Shown here: one piece after another, positions 8,462-15,691 of the stretch
Numbering within the stretch: the stretch's first letter is position 1
Layout: each line of letters opens with the position of its first letter
Assembly: GCA_002490775.1 (NCBI GenBank)
Contig: DKUR01000107.1
Span: 1 to 39,342 of the forward strand
Direction of reading: 5' to 3'
Source of the DNA: Lachnospiraceae bacterium UBA7199
GTDB taxonomy: Bacteria > Bacillota > Clostridia > Lachnospirales > Lachnospiraceae
Length of the DNA stretch: 39,342 nt
Made by a program: the position numbers and the translations under genes
Notes under the pieces: model-generated
What the model saw: the letters and a program-made list of their open reading frames with translations, nothing else
Told to the model about the DNA's origin: nothing
The model's database searches: none

Positions 8462-9338
8462 ATTCTGTTTTGATACAGAAGGCAAAATACCCGGTTCCGG
8501 TATCAAACAGTAAACTATAGCTGGAATATTCAAGACAAAATTCCCGCTGGAGTTGTTCCATTGTCATTAAATGACTGCTTTCCAGTTCAAAACCGGAAGA
8601 AGAGAAATAAGTGCCAATTTGATTTGTGATCTGTTCAGAAAGCATTTTGAAGGTATTGCTGACCAGCTTATCAACCTTTCTAAACTGCATATTCAGCATA
8701 GAGTTTACGATGTGCAAAACCAGTCCATTTTCAAAAATCAAAAAAAACTGTATACGTTTTCCTTCTTTTGAATGATATATTAATCGGCTGATCACACTTT
8801 CTCCGAAATTTTCACCGCTATAATGCTCGCTGACTACATCCGCCTGCAGTTTAAAAAATTCCTGCATGGTGTTAGATATGGCATTTTCCAATCCTAAAGC
8901 AGCCTCACCCGAATGATCCCTTTTCCATTTGTTAAAGCCTTTTCCTGTAATGGCCCGATCCTCAATCATAATATGGGCAGTCAGCCATCCAAGGCAGATG
9001 CCAAGAAAATGATGAATGGATTCCTGTGAATATTTTGATTTTGTCAGGTCCTTTTCAAGTGCAGGGAGAGTTTTATCCCGCATATCATCATGCAGGCGCT
9101 TGTGCATTTCATAGCCTTTGTAGCCAATCGCCTGCATATAGGCTTCTTCTTCGGAAAAATGTTTTATAGCATAATTTTTAAAATATTTGATTCCTTCAGC
9201 ACATGCCCAGGGGCCATTATTTTCATTTTCGCTGAGATAGGTTAATTTGTGTACAATTGAAAAAAGCTTCCGGTGTGCTTTGTCAATGGAATCAACTCCG
9301 ATATCAAACCGTTTGTTCCATTCTATTTCTTTTGCCAT
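8460..9338 (-). CDS. Bacteriohemerythrin fused to a CheX-like domain
   Basis: The 292-residue protein has two parts. Residues 1-135 are a complete hemerythrin with the diiron ligand set His22, His60/Glu64 (HFSEE), His79/His83 (HKRLH) and His122/Asp127 (HIMIED). Such domains bind O2 reversibly. Residues 145-292 look like a CheX/CheC-type chemotaxis phosphatase fold: NTMQEFFKLQADV near the start, a strand pair around FFLIFENGLVLHI, the helix VDKLVSNTFKMLSEQITNQIG, and a closing FDTGTGYFAF strand. At the position of the catalytic Glu of the ExxN motif I read Gln, so phosphatase activity is doubtful. O2 sensing coupled to signalling is inference. The start has AAAGGAG upstream. It lies downstream of typA, separated by a hairpin. 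Confidence 0.85.
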   Translation of the reverse strand: MAKEIEWNKRFDIGVDSIDKAHRKLFSIVHKLTYLSENENNGPWACAEGIKYFKNYAIKHFSEEEAYMQAIGYKGYEMHKRLHDDMRDKTLPALEKDLTKSKYSQESIHHFLGICLGWLTAHIMIEDRAITGKGFNKWKRDHSGEAALGLENAISNTMQEFFKLQADVVSEHYSGENFGESVISRLIYHSKEGKRIQFFLIFENGLVLHIVNSMLNMQFRKVDKLVSNTFKMLSEQITNQIGTYFSSSGFELESSHLMTMEQLQREFCLEYSSYSLLFDTGTGYFAFCIKTE

Positions 9339-9399
9339 TTTTCTCCTTTATCATAAAAGAAGTATTCCCGTAATTTAGATAATGGAAATACAATCCGGT

Positions 9400-9445
9400 C
9401 ACATAACCTTTTTATTATTAATATATGAAAAAGAATTGTTATGTG
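9400..9445 (-). terminator. Hairpin between typA and hemerythrin gene
   Basis: CACATAAC (9400-9407) pairs with GTTATGTG (9438-9445) and CTTTTT with AAAAAG just inside. It may stop typA transcription or act in the leader of the hemerythrin gene. No long T-tract follows on the minus strand, so the role is uncertain. Confidence 0.4.
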
Positions 9446-9497
9446 CCTGTTTAAGGAGAAACAAGGATGCCTGTGTGTCTCAAAGTGCTCTTTAAGG

Positions 9498-11345
9498 TCA
9501 GTTTTGGGAAAGAGAGGCCAAGCGCATCGCTGCACGCTTGCGCATGGTAGGATCTAAAATCTTTTTGCGGATGCGCAGGGAAGCAGGGGTAACTTCTAAA
9601 AGCTCGTCTGTATCAATAAATTCAAGGGCTTGCTCCAAGCTGAGTATTTTAGGCGGAGTTAAACGCAGCGCCTCGTCAGCACTGGAGGAACGGGTGTTGG
9701 TAAGCTGTTTCTTTTTGCATACATTTAGTTCAATGTCTTCGCCTTTCCCATTCTGGCCTACCACCATGCCGGAATATACTTTCTCACCGGGACCGATAAA
9801 GAGGGTGCCGCGTTCCTGCGCATTATACAGTCCGTAGGTAATTGCTTCGCCTGCTTCAAAAGCAATCAGGGAACCCTGCTTTCGGTACTGGATATCTCCT
9901 TTATAAGGGCCATAACCGTCAAAGATACTGTTCATAATACCATTTCCTTTAGTATCTGTCATAAATTCACCACGATAGCCAATTAATCCTCTGGAGGGAA
10001 TGGAAAATTCAAGACGGGTGTAGCCGCCGGAGGAGGTGCCCATGCTCTGTAACTCTCCCTTTCTTTGACTCAGCTTTTCAATAACGGAGCCGGAGAATTC
10101 TTCGGGTACGTCAATATAACATAGCTCCATTGGCTCTAATTTTTTCCCATTTTCGTCTGTTTTATAGAGAACCTCTGCTTTGCTTACTGCAAATTCATAA
10201 CCTTCCCTTCTCATATTTTCGATCAGAACAGACAAATGCAGTTCGCCACGTCCGGAAACCTTAAATGCTTCAGTGGTGTCAGTTTCTTCCACACGCAGGG
10301 AAACATCAGTATTCAGTTCCCGGAACAGCCTGTCTCTAATATGCCGGCTGGTCACATATTTTCCTTCCTGGCCGGCAAGAGGAGAGTCATTGACAATAAA
10401 GTGCATTGCAATGGTAGGTTCGGAGATTTTTTGAAAAGGAATGGGAACCGGATTTTCCGGGGAGCAGAGGGTATCTCCAATACGGATATCGGAAATGCCG
10501 GATATGGCTACGATAGAGCCTACATTGGCCTCGGAAACTTCAACCTTATTCAGTCCGTCAAATTCGTAAAGCTTGCTGATTTTTACCTTTCTTGATGTTT
10601 CAGGATCGTGATGATTTACAATCACTACCTCCTGATTTACCCGGACACATCCATTGTCCACTTTGCCTACGCCGATTCTTCCTACATATTCATTATAATC
10701 AATGGTGCTGATCAAAACCTGAGTGCCTGCGTCGGGATCACCCTCAGGAGCAGGAATATAGTCAAGAATTGTTTCAAATAAAGGAATCATACTTTTTCCC
10801 GGTTCTTTTAAGTCTAAAGTAGCAGTTCCCGTTTTGGCAGATGCAAACACAAAAGGACAGTCAAGCTGGGATTCGTCTGCATCCAGATCCAGAAACAGTT
10901 CTAAGACTTCATCCACCACTTCATCAGGGCGGGCTTCCGGGCGGTCAATTTTATTGACGCATACTACCACAGGAAGTTTAAGCTCCAAAGCTTTTCTAAG
11001 CACAAATTTTGTCTGTGGCATAGCACCTTCAAAGGCATCTACCACTAAAATAACTCCATTGACCATTTTGAGAACACGTTCCACCTCGCCGCCGAAATCA
11101 GCATGTCCAGGGGTATCAATGATGTTGATTTTTGTATTTTTGTATGTCACAGCAGTGTTTTTGGATAAAATGGTGATGCCACGTTCTCTTTCGATATCGT
11201 TGGAATCCATGACACGTTCGGCAACTTCCTGATTTGCGCGGAATACGCCGCTTTGCTTTAAAAGTTCATCCACTAACGTGGTTTTTCCGTGATCTACATG
11301 AGCAATAATTGCTATGTTTCTTACATCTTCTCTTTTCATTTTCAT
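9498..11345 (-). CDS. typA: Ribosome-associated GTPase TypA/BipA
   Basis: The 615-residue translational GTPase of the EF-G family acts on the ribosome and matters for growth at low temperature and for 50S assembly. The GTPase domain contains AHVDHGKT (about 15-22), the switch ERERGITIL, DTPGHADFGGEVERV, NKIDRPEARP and SAKTGT. Domains II, III and V and the BipA-specific C-terminal domain follow, with ISRPSRGLIGYRGEFMTDTKG-type residues at SIPSRGLIGYRGEF and a Lys/Arg-rich end. I choose the ATG at 11345 (MKMKRED) because GGAGGAG at 11356-11362 is 10 bases away; an upstream in-frame extension to 11456 has no family similarity. The length is typical. Confidence 0.96.
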   Translation of the reverse strand: MKMKREDVRNIAIIAHVDHGKTTLVDELLKQSGVFRANQEVAERVMDSNDIERERGITILSKNTAVTYKNTKINIIDTPGHADFGGEVERVLKMVNGVILVVDAFEGAMPQTKFVLRKALELKLPVVVCVNKIDRPEARPDEVVDEVLELFLDLDADESQLDCPFVFASAKTGTATLDLKEPGKSMIPLFETILDYIPAPEGDPDAGTQVLISTIDYNEYVGRIGVGKVDNGCVRVNQEVVIVNHHDPETSRKVKISKLYEFDGLNKVEVSEANVGSIVAISGISDIRIGDTLCSPENPVPIPFQKISEPTIAMHFIVNDSPLAGQEGKYVTSRHIRDRLFRELNTDVSLRVEETDTTEAFKVSGRGELHLSVLIENMRREGYEFAVSKAEVLYKTDENGKKLEPMELCYIDVPEEFSGSVIEKLSQRKGELQSMGTSSGGYTRLEFSIPSRGLIGYRGEFMTDTKGNGIMNSIFDGYGPYKGDIQYRKQGSLIAFEAGEAITYGLYNAQERGTLFIGPGEKVYSGMVVGQNGKGEDIELNVCKKKQLTNTRSSSADEALRLTPPKILSLEQALEFIDTDELLEVTPASLRIRKKILDPTMRKRAAMRLASLSQN

Positions 11346-11580
11346 AATATAGTTTCTCCTCCATATATAAGCCGGAATGCAGTAAACAGCCTGCAATACA
11401 GCGCAAATGCAGTATTTATCATATTTCAAACCGTTTAAGTATAGCACCACCTCCAAGGGATTGTAAACATAAATTTGTAAAATAATGCGGTAAATAAAAG
11501 GTCTTTTTTGGAAAATTTTTCATATAAATAGTAATACATGACAGGAAAAAATTCTTAAGGAGTAAGAAGGGAGAACAAAA

Positions 11581-12210
11581 ATGACAGATAAGGTAATTGA
11601 AAACAACCAGGTGGTAATCATGGGAGAGATCGTAAGTGATTTTGTATTCAGCCATGAAATTTTCGGAGAAGGCTTTTATATGGTAGACGTGAATGTACCA
11701 AGGTTAAGCGATTCCAGTGATATTATTCCACTGATGGTATCGGAGCGGTTGATTGACGTAGGTGAGGACTATAAAGGATTAAATATTATGGTTCAGGGGC
11801 AGTTCCGTTCCTACAACAGGCATGAAGAGCGAAAAAACAGGCTTGTGCTTTCCGTATTTGCAAGGGAAATTGAGTTTGTGGATGAAACACCGGAAAGTTC
11901 AAAAACCAATCAGATTTATCTGGACGGTTATATCTGCAAGGAACCTATTTACAGAAAAACGCCTTTGGGAAGAGAAATTGCCGATCTTTTGCTGGCAGTG
12001 AACAGACCTTACGGAAAAAGTGATTATATTCCCTGCATCTGCTGGGGGAGAAATGCCCGCTTTGCAAGCAATTTTTCCGTGGGAACCAGATGTGAAATTT
12101 GGGGAAGAATCCAGAGCAGAGAGTATATGAAGAGGCTTTCGGAGGAGGATGCGGAAAAGAGGATCGCATATGAGGTGTCTGTAAGTAAACTAGAGCTTAT
12201 GGAGGAATAA
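11581..12210 (+). CDS. Single-stranded DNA-binding-like protein, two OB folds
   Basis: The 209-residue protein appears to hold two OB-fold repeats. The first (about 8-105) has NQVVIMGEIVSDF, FYMVDVNVPRLSD, and IMVQGQFRSYNRH. The second (about 110-208) has NQIYLDGYICKEPIYRKTPLGREIADLLLAVNR, IPCICWGRNARFA and CEIWGRIQSREY. The second repeat matches the SSB pattern of a primary strand, a TPxG turn, a LAVNRP segment and a WGR strand. It lacks the acidic tail of housekeeping SSB, so it is likely an SSB paralogue of Clostridia rather than the replication protein. The ATG follows AGAAGGGAG at 9 bases. A terminator follows at 12252-12293. Confidence 0.85.
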   Translation: MTDKVIENNQVVIMGEIVSDFVFSHEIFGEGFYMVDVNVPRLSDSSDIIPLMVSERLIDVGEDYKGLNIMVQGQFRSYNRHEERKNRLVLSVFAREIEFVDETPESSKTNQIYLDGYICKEPIYRKTPLGREIADLLLAVNRPYGKSDYIPCICWGRNARFASNFSVGTRCEIWGRIQSREYMKRLSEEDAEKRIAYEVSVSKLELMEE

Positions 12211-12251
12211 TAAAAAAATTTAATTCAGGTAAATCCTTTTCAATAAGAAAG

Positions 12252-12298
12252 GCCGCTGCGTTTACGGATGAGAGATCATTTGTGGACAGCGGCTTTTT
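12252..12298 (+). terminator. Intrinsic terminator after SSB-like gene
   Basis: GCCGCTG at 12252-12258 pairs with CAGCGGC at 12287-12293, flanked by AAAG upstream and followed by TTTTT. A typical Rho-independent signal with a 28-base loop. Confidence 0.8.
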
Positions 12299-12380
12299 GC
12301 AGTTTTAATAAATTTTTTAAAACTGTCTCATTGCATGGCCGGTCTTTTTAGGTTATGCTTTGGGCAGGAGGGATTAAATT

Positions 12381-12857
12381 ATGGCAAATGAAGATAAAAA
12401 AGATTTTAATGCTATGCTTCATGATAGCAAAGATATGCCCAAATTTCAGACTATAACAGATGAAAAGAGTATAAAAAAATATGGCGGAGACAGAATGTAC
12501 TTTGCGCCTCCTATTGCATATGATAAAGTAATGCGTCTTGTGCCTTTTGGAAAGCTGCTTACAGTAGGGGAAATAAGAGAACATTTTGCCAAACAAAATG
12601 GAGCTGATTTTACGGAACCCATTACCGCAGGAATTTTTGTTTCAATAGCAGCATGGGCAAGCTACCAGCGGGAAAATGATAAAACTCCATATTGGAGAAC
12701 GTTGAAAGCAAACGGAGAATTAAATTCAAAATATCCTGGTGGAACCAAGGCACAAAAAGAAATGCTTGAAAAAGAGGGGCATACTATAATTCAAAAGGGC
12801 AGAACAAATATAAAGTACTACGTTAAAGATTATGAGCAGGCATTATTTAAATTTTGA
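12381..12857 (+). CDS. MGMT-like (alkyltransferase-like) protein without catalytic Cys
   Basis: The 158-residue protein carries a C-terminal region resembling O6-alkylguanine-DNA alkyltransferase. The pattern VMRLVPFGKLLTVGEIREHFAKQ (about 50-72) matches the helix-turn-helix start (VPxGxxxTxGxIA). TPYWRTLKANGELN (about 102-115) aligns with the PCHRVI...G active-site strand, and QKEMLEKEGH with the closing helix. The catalytic Cys of PCHR is Tyr here (PYWR), so the protein should bind but not repair lesions, like ATL proteins. The binding role is inference. RBS GGAGGG precedes the ATG. It stands between two unrelated genes with no operon partner. Confidence 0.72.
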   Translation: MANEDKKDFNAMLHDSKDMPKFQTITDEKSIKKYGGDRMYFAPPIAYDKVMRLVPFGKLLTVGEIREHFAKQNGADFTEPITAGIFVSIAAWASYQRENDKTPYWRTLKANGELNSKYPGGTKAQKEMLEKEGHTIIQKGRTNIKYYVKDYEQALFKF

Positions 12858-12992
12858 TAAAACAGCAATAAAATGGCACATGCTGAATATGTTGAACAAA
12901 TGTTGATTTTTGCACAATTTTATGATACGATAGGTAACATATTTTAAGTAAATTGCCAAAATGCGGCAGAGAGTATTCATGTGAGGTGTATT

Positions 12993-13484
12993 ATGAGACA
13001 GGGAATTGTGCACATATACAGTGGGGACGGACATGGAAAATCACCGGCAGCGCTTGGAGAAGCGGTGATGATGGCAGCTTTGGGAAAGAGTGTAATGATT
13101 ATACAGTTTTTAAAGGGAAGAGGGCTTGCTGATTCGGAGTTTTTAGGAAGATTGGAACCGGAAATCAAAATTTTCCGGTTTGAAAAGTCGGACGTAAATT
13201 TCGCGGAGCTTTCTGATGAGAAAAAAACAGAGGAAATCATCAATATTAAAAACGGTATTAACTTTGCCAAGAAAGTTCTTACCACTGGCGAGTGCGATCT
13301 GCTGATTTTAGATGAATTGTTAGGATTGATTGATAACAGTATCATCACAGTGGAAGATGTAAAAAATCTTCTGGAGGCAAGGGATGAGGAAACAGATGTT
13401 ATCTTGACTGGAATTTCTTTAAATGATGAGATCGGTATGCTGGCGGATGAGATTTCTAAAATAGAAACGGTAAAGGTGCGGTAG
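12993..13484 (+). CDS. Cob(I)yrinic acid a,c-diamide adenosyltransferase-like
   Basis: The 163-residue protein looks like the CobA/CobO/BtuR family, which adenosylates corrinoids to make coenzyme B12. It has IVHIYSGDGHGKSPAALGEAVMMAALGKSVMIIQFLKG at the N-terminus and LLILDELLGLIDNSII and VILTGISL later, the family arrangement. The P-loop reads GDGHGKS where the family usually has GKGKTT, and the protein is shorter than the usual 175-200 residues. It may still bind ATP. The ATG at 12993 follows GAGGTG closely (4 bases), a tight spacing. No other cobalamin genes are in the window. Confidence 0.8.
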   Translation: MRQGIVHIYSGDGHGKSPAALGEAVMMAALGKSVMIIQFLKGRGLADSEFLGRLEPEIKIFRFEKSDVNFAELSDEKKTEEIINIKNGINFAKKVLTTGECDLLILDELLGLIDNSIITVEDVKNLLEARDEETDVILTGISLNDEIGMLADEISKIETVKVR

Positions 13485-13528
13485 CACTTTTTGCAAGATG
13501 ATAAGCAGGAAATCAAAGCATCTGTGCG

Positions 13529-13557
13529 TTGACAGTGCTTAGGCATAGTGCTATGAT
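13529..13557 (+). promoter_or_regulatory. Promoter of the lysine-riboswitch/dapA unit
   Basis: TTGACA at 13529-13534 and TATGAT at 13552-13557 are separated by exactly 17 bases. It is a near-consensus vegetative promoter immediately ahead of the riboswitch, so transcription would start near 13564. Confidence 0.85.
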
Positions 13558-13587
13558 AGTTTCATACAAGATAATTACATAGGATTT

Positions 13588-13772
13588 TGAGGTAGAGGTT
13601 GCGTGTTTTATGAGTAGTTTTTTGGATGTGGCAGGCACAGAAGAAGAAAAATGAAAGGAAAAAACGCCGAAAAAATCTGAAGGCTGTGATCAGATTTTTG
13701 GGCATACAGTTAATAACTGTATGACTGTCATCAGCATTTGCGAAAAAGACTGCTGATGGGGCGCTATCCGAT
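13588..13772 (+). promoter_or_regulatory. Lysine riboswitch (L box) controlling dapA
   Basis: The conserved blocks of the L box occur in order: GAGGTAGAGGTTGCG (13589-13603), TGAGTAGT (13610-13617), a GAAAGGAAAAAACGCCGAA-type block (13653-13671), GGGCATACAGTT, ACTGTATGACTGTCATCAGC, and GCTGATGGGGCGCTATC closing the aptamer (13752-13768). P1 pairs GGTAG with CTATC. Lysine-bound RNA is known to repress such genes. A terminator hairpin at 13793-13824 and a second hairpin-capable anti-SD region follow, so the region between the aptamer and dapA is the expression platform. This accounts for most of the 417-base gap before dapA. Confidence 0.9.
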
Positions 13773-13792
13773 GAAGAGGTATTTTGTGGTAG

Positions 13793-13824
13793 TCGGTGCG
13801 CGGAAGGAAGCATCGATTTTTTTT
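13793..13824 (+). terminator. Riboswitch terminator upstream of dapA
   Basis: TCGGTGC (13793-13799) pairs with GCATCGA (13810-13816, one G-U) and is followed by eight T. The aptamer 3' strand GCGC...CCGA (13761-13771) can pair with TCGG...GCGC (13793-13801), giving a plausible antiterminator that competes with it. Confidence 0.75.
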
Positions 13825-13889
13825 ACAAAAAACAAAGGGGATAAATCCTCTGCTCGTCAGGGGGACTCGCATTTTTTTACAAAAAACAA
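13818..13889 (+). repeat. Duplicated 18-base T/A block before dapA
   Basis: TTTTTTTACAAAAAACAA occurs at 13818-13835 and at 13872-13889, both exact. The first copy is the T-tract of the terminator; the second leads straight into the dapA ribosome binding site. Between them AAATCCTC (13843-13850) is the reverse complement of GAGGATTT (13891-13898), which overlaps the ribosome binding site. Confidence 0.7.
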
Positions 13890-13901
13890 GGAGGATTTGA
13901 T

Positions 13902-14786
13902 ATGGCAGTTTTTACAGGGGCTGGTGTTGCAATCGTTACACCTTTTAAGGCCAATGGAGAAGTGAACTATGAAAAATTTGCTGAACTTATTGAAGATCAG
14001 ATAACAGGCGGAACGGATGCAATTATTGTATGCGGAACAACAGGGGAGTCATCCACATTAACTCATGAAGAACATTTGGATGTAATTAAATATTGCGTGG
14101 AAAAGGTGGCAGGACGTATTCCTGTAGTGGCAGGTACAGGATCTAACTGTACGGAAACTGCGGTTTACCTTTCCACTGAGGCGGAAAAATTTGGTGCAGA
14201 TGCTTTGCTTTTAGTTACGCCTTATTATAATAAAGCAACCCAGAATGGCTTGTATAAGCATTATAAGGCGATTGCAGATTCTGTTAAGATTCCATGTATT
14301 CTTTACAATGTGCCCAGCCGCACCGGCTGTAATATTGCGCCGGAAACCATTGTTCGCCTGTGCACGGATGTGGAGAATATTGTAGGGGTTAAGGAAGCCA
14401 GCGGCAATATCAGCCAGATCGTGAAGCTGATGTCTTTAGCAAATGGAAAGGTTGATTTATATTCAGGAAATGATGATCAGATTGTGCCCCTCCTTGCCCT
14501 TGGTGGAAAAGGTGTTATTTCCGTACTGTCTAATGTGGCTCCCAGACAGACGCATGAAATCTGTGCAAAATTCTTTGCAGGAGATATTGAGGGAAGCTGT
14601 GCGGAGCAGTATCGGGCAATTCCTCTTTGCAACGCACTTTTTAGTGAGGTGAATCCTATTCCCGTTAAAATGGCGCTTAACCTTATGGGGAAGGAAGCAG
14701 GTTCCTTAAGGCCTCCTCTTACAGATATGGAAGAGGAAAATAAGGTTAAGCTTGAAAAGGCTATGAAGGAATATGGAATCTTGTAA
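13902..14786 (+). CDS. dapA: 4-hydroxy-tetrahydrodipicolinate synthase
   Basis: This 294-residue TIM-barrel aldolase condenses pyruvate with aspartate semialdehyde, the first committed step to diaminopimelate and lysine. The Schiff-base Lys is at about 164 in VGVKEASGN. The catalytic triad residues are Thr47 (CGTTGES), Tyr109 (TPYYN) and Tyr135 (YNVPSRTGCN), with Arg140 binding substrate. The length is standard. AAGGAGG is 7 bases before the ATG and can be occluded by an upstream complementary octamer. The gene is first in a dapA-dapB-fbp group controlled by the lysine riboswitch. Confidence 0.97.
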   Translation: MAVFTGAGVAIVTPFKANGEVNYEKFAELIEDQITGGTDAIIVCGTTGESSTLTHEEHLDVIKYCVEKVAGRIPVVAGTGSNCTETAVYLSTEAEKFGADALLLVTPYYNKATQNGLYKHYKAIADSVKIPCILYNVPSRTGCNIAPETIVRLCTDVENIVGVKEASGNISQIVKLMSLANGKVDLYSGNDDQIVPLLALGGKGVISVLSNVAPRQTHEICAKFFAGDIEGSCAEQYRAIPLCNALFSEVNPIPVKMALNLMGKEAGSLRPPLTDMEEENKVKLEKAMKEYGIL

Positions 14787-14817
14787 TTTTAATGGCAATA
14801 AGTCAGATAAAAGTGAT

Positions 14818-14851
14818 ATAAGGTCTTTCCAGAAAGCAGGAAAGGCCTTAT
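14818..14851 (+). terminator. Hairpin between dapA and dapB
   Basis: ATAAGGTCTTTCC (14818-14830) pairs with GGAAAGGCCTTAT (14839-14851) with one G-U pair and an 8-base loop. The downstream sequence is TATATG rather than a T-tract, so it may be a leaky terminator or an RNA-processing/stabilising hairpin within the operon. Confidence 0.55.
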
Positions 14852-14896
14852 TATATGTATATACCTATTTACCGGAAAATAAGGAGGCATGAAGTT

Positions 14897-15652
14897 ATGA
14901 CAAAAGTGATTATGCATGGATGTAATGGAAAAATGGGACAGACCATTGCAGGATTGATTGCGGATGATGATGAGATTACACTGGCAGCCGGAGTGGATGC
15001 ATATGATGAAGGAAAAAATCCTTTTCCTGTATTTAAAAATATAAAGGACTGCGATGTTAAGGCTGATGTAATCATTGATTTCAGTGCTGCACCGGCAGTA
15101 GACGGACTTTTAGATTATTGCGTGGCAGAACAGATTCCTTGTGTACTCTGTACCACAGGTCTTAGTGATGGGCAGTTAAAAAAAGTGGAGGAGGCAGCCC
15201 AAAAGGTTGCAATCCTTAAGTCTGCCAATATGTCTTTAGGGATCAATATGCTGATGAAGCTGTTAAAGGAAGCAGCTTTGGTTTTAGCACCAGCAGGATT
15301 TGATGTAGAGATTGTAGAAAAGCACCATAAGCTTAAAGTGGACGCACCCAGTGGTACAGCGCTTGCTTTGGGAGATTCCATAAATGAGGCGCTGAATAAG
15401 GAATATGAATATGTTTATGACAGAAGTGGGAGGAGAGAAAAACGTCCGCAAAAGGAAATTGGGTTTTCGGCAGTCAGAGGGGGAACCATTGTGGGAGAGC
15501 ATGACGTGATTTTTGCAGGTGCAGACGAAGTAGTGACATTTTCTCATACCGCATATTCCAAGGCTGTTTTTGGAAAGGGTGCGATTCAGGCTGCTAAGTT
15601 TTTAAAGGGAAAAACGGCAGGACTTTATAATATGAGTGATGTGATTGGCTGA
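14897..15652 (+). CDS. dapB: 4-hydroxy-tetrahydrodipicolinate reductase
   Basis: The 251-residue NAD(P)H-dependent reductase performs the second step of the lysine/diaminopimelate branch. The N-terminal dinucleotide-binding motif is VIMHGCNGKMGQ (4-15). The substrate-binding region EIVEKHHKLKVDAPSGTALALG contains the catalytic HHKLKVDAPSGTA residues. IGFSAVRGGTIVGEHDVIFAG is the usual C-terminal part. AAGGAGG at 14881-14887 lies 9 bases before the ATG at 14897; an upstream in-frame start at 14855 is not supported. It ends 39 bases before fbp on the same strand. Confidence 0.96.
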   Translation: MTKVIMHGCNGKMGQTIAGLIADDDEITLAAGVDAYDEGKNPFPVFKNIKDCDVKADVIIDFSAAPAVDGLLDYCVAEQIPCVLCTTGLSDGQLKKVEEAAQKVAILKSANMSLGINMLMKLLKEAALVLAPAGFDVEIVEKHHKLKVDAPSGTALALGDSINEALNKEYEYVYDRSGRREKRPQKEIGFSAVRGGTIVGEHDVIFAGADEVVTFSHTAYSKAVFGKGAIQAAKFLKGKTAGLYNMSDVIG

Positions 15653-15691
15653 GCTGACAGCAGCAAAGGAAGGAAAGGACGCGGATATCAT

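Noticed and set aside
13818..13889. CRISPR-like repeat
   Set aside because: Only two copies of a low-complexity T/A block, 54 bases apart, inside a riboswitch platform.
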